DNA of 64,000 bases, taken from NCBI GenBank assembly GCA_004764695.1, contig SMSO01000033.1:2371001-2435000 (forward strand), in the 5' to 3' direction. The translations under genes were made by a program, and so were the position numbers. Under the pieces are notes generated by a model. It saw only the letters and a program-made list of their open reading frames with translations, had not been told where the DNA came from and made no database searches. Positions 28,464 through 39,000 of the stretch are shown piece after piece. This DNA comes from Schizochytrium sp. TIO01. Its lineage: Eukaryota; Sar; Bigyra; Thraustochytrida; Thraustochytriidae. Position 1 is the stretch's first letter. Every line of letters starts with the position of its first letter.

Positions 28464-29533
28464 ATCCACAGATCCTCTTTCGCCACCAAGCGATTAGGTT
28501 CTTTACAAAGCCCTCTAAAATCTATGCCAGAAAATCGACGTCAATAAAGTATCGTCCACGATGAGATAAACGCGGAACGTAGGCTCAAGAGAAACAGAGG
28601 CGAGGAAGCAATGTGTCGAGACACAATAAGAAACAGAGAATCAAGGAAGAAGCGAGAATGACAAGAACAGAGATCCTATTCTCTATTTCCTTGTTCTCTC
28701 TTGGTGAAAAACACGAAGGAAAAACCGGCGATTCCGATGGGCAAAATCTGAAGGATCGAACCACAGGCTCCGCTGAAGAAGGAAGCCTGCAGATCAAAAT
28801 CGCAAACAAGCAAGCACAGGCTGGTGCCAATAGTTATGGTCCTCCAAGTCAACCTGACCTTGCAGCCACGAGACGGTGCGCAGCAGGTTCCGCTCGCAGG
28901 GCCGAAAAGGCGAGGCGGTTCGAGGTTTGCTTTCTATTCTTTGTCTATTCTTTCTCTTTTTCTGCCTCTCTTCAAGGGAATAGAGGGAACAAGCCGCGGT
29001 GTGAAAATTTTGAAATGGGAACGCTATTTAAGGTGCGTTCTCTGCTTTATTTATTGTATAGTACAACATTACCATATAATACAACATGGAGGATCTCAAG
29101 GTACCTTAATTTTGTAGCGTTCTCTCCTTAGTAGTGGGCGCGTTCCGCATTGGTAAGGGGTCTTAAGAGGTAGATATAGATTGGAGAGTCGTTAGTGGAG
29201 GCTTAGGAGAGGGTTAAGGGTGATGATGGTGGTGGTTGTAATCGAAATTAATTGACAGAGATTTGCAAAGGAAAAGAGGGGCGTAAGATTGCTCAAGAGC
29301 GATAGAGAACCAAAGTTGATAATGGCCATGGTTACGGTAACGTTGGTGGTAATGATATATTCACGGCCATTACTCTACAGAGCATCAACATAAAGACATA
29401 GAATCCTTGTGGCCTCGAGTTGGCAACTATCCTAAGGACCTCATGCACAATTTGACTGCGAAGATAGGTATTGATGTATTACCAACAAAAAAAAAAATAG
29501 GAAATACGCTCAGTTTTTCTGAAGCTGTGAGGC
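28464..29533. other. intergenic, no supported gene
   Basis: This is 1.07 kb between two minus-strand genes, holding the Hop2-like promoter and the 3' flank of the armadillo gene. A 172-codon plus-strand frame here begins at GTG and has no recognisable domain, so it is not called. Confidence 0.55.
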
Positions 29534-32500
29534 TTAAATTTGGGGGACAGACTCCCTCCCGGTGGAGCTTTTGTTTTGGGATGAGGTCTTGATTGTGTTT
29601 GAAGAGATGACGTTAGAGTTAGTGTTCTCAGACCTCTGTGCAGAACTTGGAGATGAATTGCCACCGCAATTTTCTTCTCCCATTCGCTCAAGAATCTTGA
29701 CAGCAATAACCTTCAAAGTCATACTCTTCGGAGCTAATGCAGGAGCTTGCGCGATGCACCTTACTTCAGCAAGAATGCGAGAAACATCTGATGCGTTTGA
29801 GTTCTTGCTGAGGACCTCGGAGTTGCGAATGAGGTTCCACAGCAAACCGCACGCCGGCTCTAACACGTTAGGGTCTGCACGATGACGGTGCAAGCTTGTG
29901 GCCAGCGTATTTATGAGGTTATGTTCCTTGCAAAGAATGGCTCGATTCTCCTCGAGCGTCGCCAAAGCCCATAATAGACGAAATCCAGCTTCCTGAAAGC
30001 GGGCCTCATCCATGCATCCATTCAACGTAAAGAGTACGGCTTTCTGAAAACCAACATCACATATTACCTTTTGGTTCACTGAGCTTTTCTGAGCGAGATA
30101 TGTAAAGAGTTGCAAGGCCCTAAACATGATCTCACCGCTGTGAGAATGTTTGTTCATAATATTGAGTACATCCATACAGAGAAATATGAGGTCTTCACTG
30201 AGGAGTGGCCGGTTTTGTTCCTCCTGAGCCAATGCTTGCAAAGTACAAAGCGCAAGCGCCTGGATTCCACCGTGCGGCTTAAAAGCCCGTAACGCCTCAA
30301 TGACATCTTTGTGGGCCTCATGTTGGAAGCAAATAGTTTTACGTAGTCGTTCATCCTCAACAAGCTTAGAGAGTAGATAACAACCACTCCTCTGAATTGA
30401 CTCATGCCCCGAATGAGCACGCATAGCTTGTACAATTGCCTCTGCGAATCCCACAGTGTCTGCAAACGGGATATTATTGGCCAATGCTTCAGGCATTAAG
30501 TTAGAAAGTGCAAGCATTGCGTCTTCCTGAATGTCTATGCTGTTTGTATGAGCTAACATAGCTTCAATAAGACGCGCATAGATGTACTTTTCTTGAGCTA
30601 AAATACGAGGGTTGATGGGTACTTCCAATGATAGGTACATAAGTGCCGTGCAGCTTGCCTGCTGAAGGGTCAACAAATTGGGATACAATCGCATGGCCTC
30701 CAACACTTCACTTGCGATTTGTGACTTGTAGCACAATATTTGTCGGTTTGCCGGGTGGCTAGCAAGGTTGCTTAAGAGGTAAATTGCCATGCAGTTTATC
30801 GGTTCATTGCTCCGGTGAGCACGCATAGCTTCCAGGACTTCCTCGGCAATTTCATGCTCTTGGCAAAGTATAACGCGGTTTGCTTCGTTCTGTGCAAGCT
30901 TATTTAAAAGGGATAAACTGGCATATTGTAATTCGGCATTTTTGCGGTGACCTTCCATGACATTTGCTACATCTTCGCCAACCATTAAGTTTTGACCTAA
31001 ATTTATGACATGCCGAGGGTTGCAAGCGAGAACTCTGAGTAGATTGCACACTTGTACTTGGACATCGGCGTCGCTCGAATGTGTTTGCAACGCAGAAAAG
31101 GACAGTTTGTCCACCTCTAAAACATCCACCAGTGTGTTGCTATTATCCTTGTTGACTGCACAAAGGGCGAGAACCCTGCACGCAGCTTCCTGGAGGCGGG
31201 GAGTTTCTTCATACAGCTTCATAAGTGAACAGAGTTCTGTGCCAATATCGTCTCGTTGAATCATTGATTCACAGTTCTTTGCATTGGTTGCGAGTGCAGC
31301 AAGTGCTTTACAGGCGTATAGCTGAATCTCCTCGACCTCGTGGTGAGCACGCATTACTTCAGCCAGGTCTTTGGACGCAGCAAGATCCTGCCCAAGGAAC
31401 TCGCAGCAGATTGGATCCTGTGCCAGCTTTTCTAATAAAAGACACGCGCGTTCCTGAAGCTCGCTGTAAGTAAGATAAAGACGCATGCCAGAAACGACAA
31501 GTTCACCAAGAGTTCGCAAAGTAGAGAGTTCAGGAGAGTATGCATTGGCCTTCATAAGAGCTGCGAGCACAGCGAAACCAAGACTCTGCACCTGGGCATC
31601 CTGCGGATAATCTGACAATGCTTGTACAACGACCGAACCTGTATTGCCACCCTGGAAAGTAAATGCATTTTCATCTGCATCTAACAAGAGCAAGAAGACT
31701 TGCAGACAGATTTCTTGTACTGCAAGGCTATTCCGATGGGCTTTCATGGCGTCTTCAATGTCTCTTTGCAATGCGAATTCCTGGCCAAAGACAATCTTGT
31801 TACGGTTATCTTCCAGGAGGTGAACCAGAGCAACAGCGGCTACTTGTTGAATTTCAGCATGTCCCCTATGCACGCGCATGGCCTCGACAATATCTGCTAT
31901 TGCGTCTGTTTCCTGGCCAAGAATAGTTTGATTCCGAGCATTTTCCAAAGCAAAGACACCAAGGGCCTTGCAAGCAGTTTCTTGAATCGCCGCTCGCTGC
32001 CTATGAACACGCATAGCTTCAAGGATATCTGCCGTAACGTTGAGTCCTTGGCACAATGTAATGCGGTTCAAAGTGAGACTTGCGAGTCTACAAAAGATCT
32101 TGCATGCACTTTCCTGGAGCCCAGCATGCTGCAGATGTGACCGCATGGTATCTGCGATACCTTCCCCCAGACAAAGCTCCGTACCTAGGATTTCTAGGTT
32201 GTCCTCGTTTTCAACAAGTTCTTCAAAAATCCCCAAGATGAGTTCTTGAAGGCGAATGTTGTTCTGGTGTGTTCGAAGGACTCTCAAGAGCTCAGGAGTT
32301 GCCCCAAGAGTCCGCACGAGTATGGTTCGGTTTGCATCGTTGGCAGCAAGGTTTTGCAGTACTGCACAAGCACGATCAAGCATGGGCAAGTCGTTCCGGT
32401 GTGCATGTATCGCGGCAAGGAGACTGACGCCAATGTTTAACTCCTGACCAAGAATTTCTTGGTTACGCTCGTTCGCCGAGAGGTTCTGCAAGACAGCACA

Positions 32501-35224
32501 CACACTCTCTTGTACACTGCTGAGTTCACGGTGAACCCGCATAGTCTCTATGAGTTCGACTCCAATATTAAGCTCTTCACCTAAAATACTCTGGTTTTCT
32601 TCATTCTCTGCTAGCTTAGCAAGGACCCAGCACGCACTCTCTTGAATTCTAGTATTATCTCGGTGGCGACGCAATGCTTCCACAATGTCTGCACCAAGAT
32701 CAAGTTCCTCTCCGAAAATTTGCTGGTTGTCTTCATCAATTACAAGGTTCTCAAGAGCACCACAGGCCATTTCCTGAACCTCTGAGCATTCTCGATGCAC
32801 GCGCATAGCCTCCGCTATGGCAATCCCTACTTTGACGGTGCTTCCGAGAATGTGTTGGTTTGTTGAGTTTACAGCAAGATTTTGCAAAGCACCGCATGCA
32901 CTTTGTTGAACTCCAGTATGGTCTCGATGCGTCTTCATTGCCTTAACAATAACAGAGCCAGCATCCAAATCTTGACCCAAAGTAGCTTGGTTGTCTTCCA
33001 AGAGGGATAGATTTTGCAAAGCCCAGCATGCGGCTTCTTGAAGATCTGCCACATTCATGTGGTTGCGCATAGCTTCCAAAATGTATTGCCCTGCTTGCAG
33101 AGATTGACCAAGGGATACTTGATTCTGTTCGCTCTCTGCGAAACGCTCAATAACTTGAATTCCATATAAGAGAACGTTTGCCAAATTAGGATGCCCGCGC
33201 ATGATGCCAAGTGTCAACTTGCATAAACCATTTTCTTGACCAAGAACAGTTTGATTTGGGGGGTGCAGCAAGAGATTGCGCAAAGTTTTAAGTGCTTGAA
33301 TCTGCATTGCAGCATCCTCTATATATCTGTCCATCACATCAGCAAACTCTGCACCAATGTTAAGCCGCTGCACAAGCATGCGCTGATTCTCTTCACGTGT
33401 TGATATGTTCTGTAAGACTTCCAAAGCTCTCAACTGGATTTGCCGGTTTGCACGATGGGCCCGCATCATTGACACTACTTCCGTACTAATGTTCAAGTCA
33501 CGGCCTGGAGAGACCCCGTCACTTGACTGAACCACGAGGTTTTGCAAGACCTCACAGGCACTTGCCTGTATCTCTGGATCATCTCGATGAGATTGCATGA
33601 GAAAAGCGATATCTTCTCCAACTTGAAGCGAGCCACCAAGAATGACTTGGTTTCGAGCATCAGTCGACAAATTCCGAAGGGCTCGACAGATAGATTTCTG
33701 CAGAAAACTGTTTCTCTTATGTAGATGCATCGCATCAACGATGCATCGCATGAGATCCTCTTTACCTCCCAAGTTAGCCCGGACTGTTGAGTTCTCAGCG
33801 AGGACTTCGATAAGTTTGCATGCGCTAGCTTGGAGAGCCTCGTGTCGGCGATGTTGGCGCATACCTGCAACTAAGACATTTGCGAGACAAGAGCTGTCAC
33901 CAATACTTTCCTGATTTTGCAAGTTCCGTTGAGCAAGTGCTCCTAGACTACGGCAGGCCCAAATTTGCACATCGACACTATTTGCATGGGTTTGCATAGC
34001 CTCTAGAATATCGTCAATGGCATGCAGCGATTGCCCAAGGTTATACCTGTTTGTACGCAACATGGCAAGGTTTCGGATAGTGCGACACGCACTCGCACAC
34101 ACCTGAGCAGAGGTAGGATGCATGCGCATTGCCTGAAGCACACCTGCGCCAACATCAAGCCCGTGGCCAAGAAGTCGCTGGTTAACTTCACTCAAAGCCA
34201 AGTTTGCCAATGCTTGACAAGCGCTTGCCTGAATGGCTGGGTCATCTTTGTGGATCCTCATTGTTTGAATAATATAAAATCCTGCGTCTAGTGAATAACC
34301 GAGAACAACTCGTCCTGCAGTAGTCATACTCAGGCATAGGAGCTCGTTGCATACCTCTTCCTCCACCTGGGCGTTTTCGATTTGTGCATCCATTTCCCGA
34401 ACCACAGCGGCTGCTTCGTCATGAATTCGAAGAAGTGAATCCGGGCGAATGAGATTTTGTAATGCTCGATGCGTAAGATTATCATGTCCTTGAGTTTGTC
34501 CGACTTTGAAATACTCCATGGCTTCGGCAATGGCATAACTTGACATTTCGTAGCTTGGGCTGTGTAGATCATCAAGGAAACCTATAGTCAACTGGGTGTC
34601 TCCGAGGTGGTCCAGAGCAGTCATTGCATGTTTTTGAATCCTAGAATCTTGGGGGAAGCTCTGCATGGTTACATGAAGATCATAGCCAATTGTTGGGCAC
34701 TCCTCCAGCACTAGTGGCACTGCTTGTGGATCCCTTGTCATCTGAGCAAACACAGCACACCCTGCAGCTTGAACCTCGACGGTCCTCGCATGCATTTTCA
34801 TGGTTTTCAGTGTCAGCGAGGCTAGCTGCACTGCACTTTTGAAAGTAAACCATTTCGACAAAGGCTCAAAATTGAGTAAAATATGTTCTAACACCCATAA
34901 GGTGTGTGTCAAAAGCTCCGCATCTTTTTCGAGCGCAATCATTTGTGCAAGATGGTAAAACGCAGGGTGTTCGACAGTATCTGCACGGCATTCCTTATTA
35001 AGCTGTGCAAGTGAGCCCTCATTGTCTAGTTCGACTTCATGATCGCTCCAAAGACTTTCAGGGTCTTCAGAGGAAGCGGTTTCCATCAGCGGCATCGCAG
35101 TTTTGGGAGCCGCGATTTTCACAGGATCACCATAATGAGCGGACCAGAGTCCTTCCGTGGAGCTGCCAAGCGAGGACGTGGACCCCACGTCATTCTGCGT
35201 CGCGCAATCCTCCTCCACAGACAT
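29534..35224 (-). CDS. giant armadillo-like repeat protein (about 38 repeats)
   Basis: This is a single uninterrupted 1896-residue ORF with an ATG start. After an acidic N-terminus of about 100 residues, the chain is a tandem array of about 38 units of 44 residues. The consensus is roughly ILGQxLxIGxxIxEAMRxHR, then a variable loop, then VQExACxALQNLAxNExNQ. Hydrophobic spacing fits ARM-type three-helix repeats, and the repeats tile almost to residue 1800. The C-terminal 70 residues are Ser/Asn/Thr-rich and disordered. Repeats are strongly diverged at the DNA level, so the array is old rather than a recent expansion. There is no catalytic motif, signal peptide or membrane segment. Inference: an elongated superhelical scaffold for protein-protein binding. 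No specific orthologue is recognised. Confidence 0.88.
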   Translation of the reverse strand: MSVEEDCATQNDVGSTSSLGSSTEGLWSAHYGDPVKIAAPKTAMPLMETASSEDPESLWSDHEVELDNEGSLAQLNKECRADTVEHPAFYHLAQMIALEKDAELLTHTLWVLEHILLNFEPLSKWFTFKSAVQLASLTLKTMKMHARTVEVQAAGCAVFAQMTRDPQAVPLVLEECPTIGYDLHVTMQSFPQDSRIQKHAMTALDHLGDTQLTIGFLDDLHSPSYEMSSYAIAEAMEYFKVGQTQGHDNLTHRALQNLIRPDSLLRIHDEAAAVVREMDAQIENAQVEEEVCNELLCLSMTTAGRVVLGYSLDAGFYIIQTMRIHKDDPAIQASACQALANLALSEVNQRLLGHGLDVGAGVLQAMRMHPTSAQVCASACRTIRNLAMLRTNRYNLGQSLHAIDDILEAMQTHANSVDVQIWACRSLGALAQRNLQNQESIGDSSCLANVLVAGMRQHRRHEALQASACKLIEVLAENSTVRANLGGKEDLMRCIVDAMHLHKRNSFLQKSICRALRNLSTDARNQVILGGSLQVGEDIAFLMQSHRDDPEIQASACEVLQNLVVQSSDGVSPGRDLNISTEVVSMMRAHRANRQIQLRALEVLQNISTREENQRMLVQRLNIGAEFADVMDRYIEDAAMQIQALKTLRNLLLHPPNQTVLGQENGLCKLTLGIMRGHPNLANVLLYGIQVIERFAESEQNQVSLGQSLQAGQYILEAMRNHMNVADLQEAACWALQNLSLLEDNQATLGQDLDAGSVIVKAMKTHRDHTGVQQSACGALQNLAVNSTNQHILGSTVKVGIAIAEAMRVHRECSEVQEMACGALENLVIDEDNQQIFGEELDLGADIVEALRRHRDNTRIQESACWVLAKLAENEENQSILGEELNIGVELIETMRVHRELSSVQESVCAVLQNLSANERNQEILGQELNIGVSLLAAIHAHRNDLPMLDRACAVLQNLAANDANRTILVRTLGATPELLRVLRTHQNNIRLQELILGIFEELVENEDNLEILGTELCLGEGIADTMRSHLQHAGLQESACKIFCRLASLTLNRITLCQGLNVTADILEAMRVHRQRAAIQETACKALGVFALENARNQTILGQETDAIADIVEAMRVHRGHAEIQQVAAVALVHLLEDNRNKIVFGQEFALQRDIEDAMKAHRNSLAVQEICLQVFLLLLDADENAFTFQGGNTGSVVVQALSDYPQDAQVQSLGFAVLAALMKANAYSPELSTLRTLGELVVSGMRLYLTYSELQERACLLLEKLAQDPICCEFLGQDLAASKDLAEVMRAHHEVEEIQLYACKALAALATNAKNCESMIQRDDIGTELCSLMKLYEETPRLQEAACRVLALCAVNKDNSNTLVDVLEVDKLSFSALQTHSSDADVQVQVCNLLRVLACNPRHVINLGQNLMVGEDVANVMEGHRKNAELQYASLSLLNKLAQNEANRVILCQEHEIAEEVLEAMRAHRSNEPINCMAIYLLSNLASHPANRQILCYKSQIASEVLEAMRLYPNLLTLQQASCTALMYLSLEVPINPRILAQEKYIYARLIEAMLAHTNSIDIQEDAMLALSNLMPEALANNIPFADTVGFAEAIVQAMRAHSGHESIQRSGCYLLSKLVEDERLRKTICFQHEAHKDVIEALRAFKPHGGIQALALCTLQALAQEEQNRPLLSEDLIFLCMDVLNIMNKHSHSGEIMFRALQLFTYLAQKSSVNQKVICDVGFQKAVLFTLNGCMDEARFQEAGFRLLWALATLEENRAILCKEHNLINTLATSLHRHRADPNVLEPACGLLWNLIRNSEVLSKNSNASDVSRILAEVRCIAQAPALAPKSMTLKVIAVKILERMGEENCGGNSSPSSAQRSENTNSNVISSNTIKTSSQNKSSTGRESVPQI

Positions 35225-36083
35225 CGAAGAGCCGCCCCTCCGACGTCGCTGGCGTCACGCCGCAATCTGTATCTGCAAGGATTCCTTTTTGAAAGTGATT
35301 ACATTGATTATATTTTTCCTTCATTCATTCATCGCCAAATGTGCGAATCTCCGAAAGAGAAACCGCCGCTAAATCTTAAGTTTTTAGTTCTTCTTATAGA
35401 TTTGGATAGTGAGCCTATAACCATAGTTTGGCGCACACTCAAATCAAAAGTGATGACGTAGGAGGCAGAGCAGCGCTTTGGAGTGTGACGAGTGAAGTGA
35501 ATCACTCTACACCAGTCTATAGGGGCAGCAGTGGACTGTTCGAAGCTGCCTCTGATCCGTTCAGGTTTGCTCAGTATCGTGCCTTCATTTGAGGATGACT
35601 TGAAGGGGAAGCTGCCATCTACAGGGGTGTGAATACTCACAAGTGACCAAAAACGTGCCGGTGAAACGAAGATGTACATTGGACTGATCACCAGCGGGTC
35701 AGCATGGGTGCAATGCTGAAGGCTGGGCTGACTGATGGTACTGTAGGTATCTAGTGTGCTCAAGCTGGCGGCGAACTGTGGAGACGTGGGACGCTCCACT
35801 CGTTCCGATCTGGAAGGCCTCGGGACTTTGTCTGGCGTACAATGTACAATGGTCTTAAAACGAATCATAAGAGCTTCTCAATACTGATTTTATAATTGCA
35901 CTATTAACAGGGAAAGGAAAGACTCAGATATCAGACGAATAAAATGACCATTTGTATAATTTTTTTTACGAAAGATAGTTAGTAAGTGTTGAAAAAGGGC
36001 GTATGCGCGCCGTAAAACAAAACAGTTTAGGCCCTCTATTAGTAACTGAGTTGCTCAAAGTGAGATCTGTACGATTTACATTC
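35225..36083. other. intergenic between two large minus-strand genes
   Basis: It should hold the armadillo gene's promoter and the TIR-NACHT-WD40 gene's 3' flank. A 179-codon ATG frame (35329-35868, minus) is listed separately as doubtful. Confidence 0.5.
35329..35868 (-). CDS. doubtful hypothetical ORF, 179 codons
   Basis: An ATG-initiated open frame with balanced composition sits 105 bases upstream of, and on the same strand as, the armadillo gene. No domain, signal peptide or homology is recognised. It could be a real small gene, a 5' exon or chance. Its location in the region expected to hold the armadillo promoter argues for caution. Confidence 0.25.
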   Translation of the reverse strand: MIRFKTIVHCTPDKVPRPSRSERVERPTSPQFAASLSTLDTYSTISQPSLQHCTHADPLVISPMYIFVSPARFWSLVSIHTPVDGSFPFKSSSNEGTILSKPERIRGSFEQSTAAPIDWCRVIHFTRHTPKRCSASYVITFDLSVRQTMVIGSLSKSIRRTKNLRFSGGFSFGDSHIWR

Positions 36084-39000
36084 TTACAACCCACAGAATT
36101 TCAGAAAGTGCACACCACCACCATCATCACCAACAATGAGAACGTCACCCGAACGAAGGCACTGACTGACATTTTCATCAGGTGAAAACCCAGCTAAATT
36201 ATCAAATCCTACATGAGCTTCATTAAAGGGGAATAGAGAAGCACTGGAGTCAACAAACTCTCGATTTGATAACGACTTTTGGTTTTCGAGATCCCAGGTT
36301 ACAACTCGTCCTGAAATATCCCTTGCTGAGATAACCTTCAAGTCAAATAATATTCTAGCAAAGGCTTTGGGCTCGGAATATGGGTTGCGTAGCACATGAA
36401 GCATACTTCCAGACAAAAGATCCCACACACGTAGAGTTTGGTCAGCAGAGCCAGAAGCAACAATATCATTTTGCACAGTTACGCAAGTGACAGCTGTAGT
36501 GTGACCAAGCAAAGCATTCAGCTCATCGCCAGATTCGACATCCCACACTCTCACGGTCAAGTCGTTGGACCCCGACACAGCATAGGTGGTATTTTGCAGC
36601 GCCACACTATTAACACCATCTGTATGCCCTTCGAGTATCTTAAGCAATTCTCCAGACACTGAGTCCCAGAGGCGAATTGTCTTGTCAAGGGACGCGGAGG
36701 CAATCAGGCCATCTTGGATTGTGACACTTGCAACATTGTCTGTGTGGCCCTCAAGGATGTGCAATTGCTCGCCATTGTCAATATCCCAGACACGAACAGT
36801 CCTGTCCCACGAGCCTCCTGATACTACTAAATTGTTTTCAATGGCAATATCAAGGATCCAGCCTTCATGACCCTGCATTTCATACAATTGTTTGCCAGTA
36901 TTCAAATTCCAGACATTGATGGACTCATCTCTAGAGCCGGTGACAACAATGTCATTGTCAACTGCAAGGCACGACACTGCGTACCTATGGCTTTCACGCG
37001 AATGAGCCTGCAAGTCGTTTGAAGCATCCCAAATTCGGACTGTGGCATCATCTGAACCAGAGACAATCCATCTACCATCTGAGCTTACAGAATTGATAGC
37101 AGAAGAGTGGCCCTTAAATTGGTGAAGTGCCTCCCCGGTGTTTATATCCCAAATGCGAATTGATTTATCCCAGCATCCAGAAATAAGTTGATCATTCTTC
37201 AAGGAAACGCCAGTTACACTTAATGGGTGCTCAAGGGAGTGAATAATTGCACCCGTCTCAAGATCACAAATGCATACGATTGCATCATCTGATCCCGACA
37301 CGAGCGTGTCACCGTCAATAGATACACTATTTACTGAATCAGAATGGCCTTTGAAAATATGCACCTTGGTTTCTGGCTTTTCAAGATTCCAAACATGCAC
37401 CATAGAATCATAGCAGCCGCACGCAACCGTCTTCTCGTATAATGCTACTGAGAGCACAGGCGACCCAATATCGTTGAATACGGAAAGAGAGCTATTAGTA
37501 TCATCACAAGCCCAAAGCCTCAGAGTCATGTCCTTGGACCCAGAAAGAATATATTCCCCTTGAATCGCAACACTTGTGACTGCATCTGTATGCCCAGAGA
37601 ATATGGATTTCAGTTGGCCAGTGCGAACATTCCACAGGCGCACCGTACAGTCACTATCCTCGCGCATGTCTTGCTTATAGAGGGGGCCGGAACCAGAAAC
37701 TGCGTAGTATCCTGCAAGGGCAACACATAAAATAGGATCATTATGGCCAGTCAAAGCAAATATCTGCTGACCGGTAACTGCATCCCAGATGCAAAGTGTC
37801 GTATCCTCAGACCCTGACGCTACGAGTTGACCGTCGACTGCCACACTTGTGACTTGCTCTTCGTGACCCTCTAAAACTCGTAAAAGAGGGCTTTGCGGAT
37901 CAGGTAACGACAGTTTGAATGGGTCAAGAGACGGTTGATTGGGCTTGATTAGAGTGTTCCGCAATGGTCGATTCTCGTTTTCATCGATACGCGAGAGAAC
38001 TTGGGAAGATAACTCCTCAGGATACTTACTAAACTCAGAGATCTTTTTACTCATCAATCTTGCCCCGTCACTCTCGTAAAGAATCGAAAGCTCGTTGAAG
38101 TCGCGAATCAACACTGCCATGAAGGCCTTGCGTTCTTCTGGTGTATCGCCTCCAACTCTAATAGCTCGCTGTATCCAGGGAAAGTAGTCAAGAGCCTGTA
38201 TGGCCTCGGACCTCCGGTTGGCCTGAACGAGATGATATATCAGATGTTGATAAGCAAAGGTGGTATCATTAGCTTGGCAGTAATTTGCCAATGCCTCATG
38301 TCCCTCGATTGGTTCAACTGAGAGGTCGTAACTCACTTCATAGTCAGTGAGCCAATCTGCCATGCGCTTGTGCACCAGTCCAATGCTGCCATTACCAGTT
38401 TGGGTGAGGAGATTTCGCGCTTTACCAATCAAAAGATGCATTTCTCTTTGTGAATGAATACCAAGAAGCTCTTGAATAACTTCCACACGAAGAGGTTCAC
38501 GTGCAGCTACGATTGGCGCAAGAAGCTTACTATAGTTATTGTCCGTCGCCAAGGTCTTTCGAAGGCGTTTAAAATATTTTTTGAACATACCACTCAGGCC
38601 AACTGGAAACCTGTCTTCGGCAAGGATGTCGGTGACCGTCAGAGGATTCTGCAGATCTCGATGGATCTCATTCAAGGTGTCTGGTAGAAACGATGCCCAC
38701 AAAAATAGACCTTCTGAGCGTTCTGTGAGGATATCAGCACTTTCGTTTATCGCAGAGGTTTCAATGAGTTCACTTTCGGCCATACCAGTTAACATATGCT
38801 GGAAGTGAGCGCGAATGTCGTGGATATTTCTCTCGTCTTCTAATGACAGCTTCGAAGGGCGAAAGTCGCGAACAAAAGACGGGATGGCGTTCTCGGGACG
38901 ACTGCTTACAGCTAAACATAACCATGGTGGTAACTCTTGAGCCCATCGCTGCACGATGATCTCGTCAAGAAGACGCTCCGCCTCGGAACATTCGTCAAGG

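Noticed and set aside
28745-28830. tRNA-like B-box (GGTTCGATCC on the minus strand)
   Set aside because: The flanking bases do not form a T-arm stem, and no A-box or acceptor pairing is found.
28613-29131. 172-codon plus-strand frame
   Set aside because: It starts with GTG. The composition and T-rich interior do not look coding, and no domain is present.
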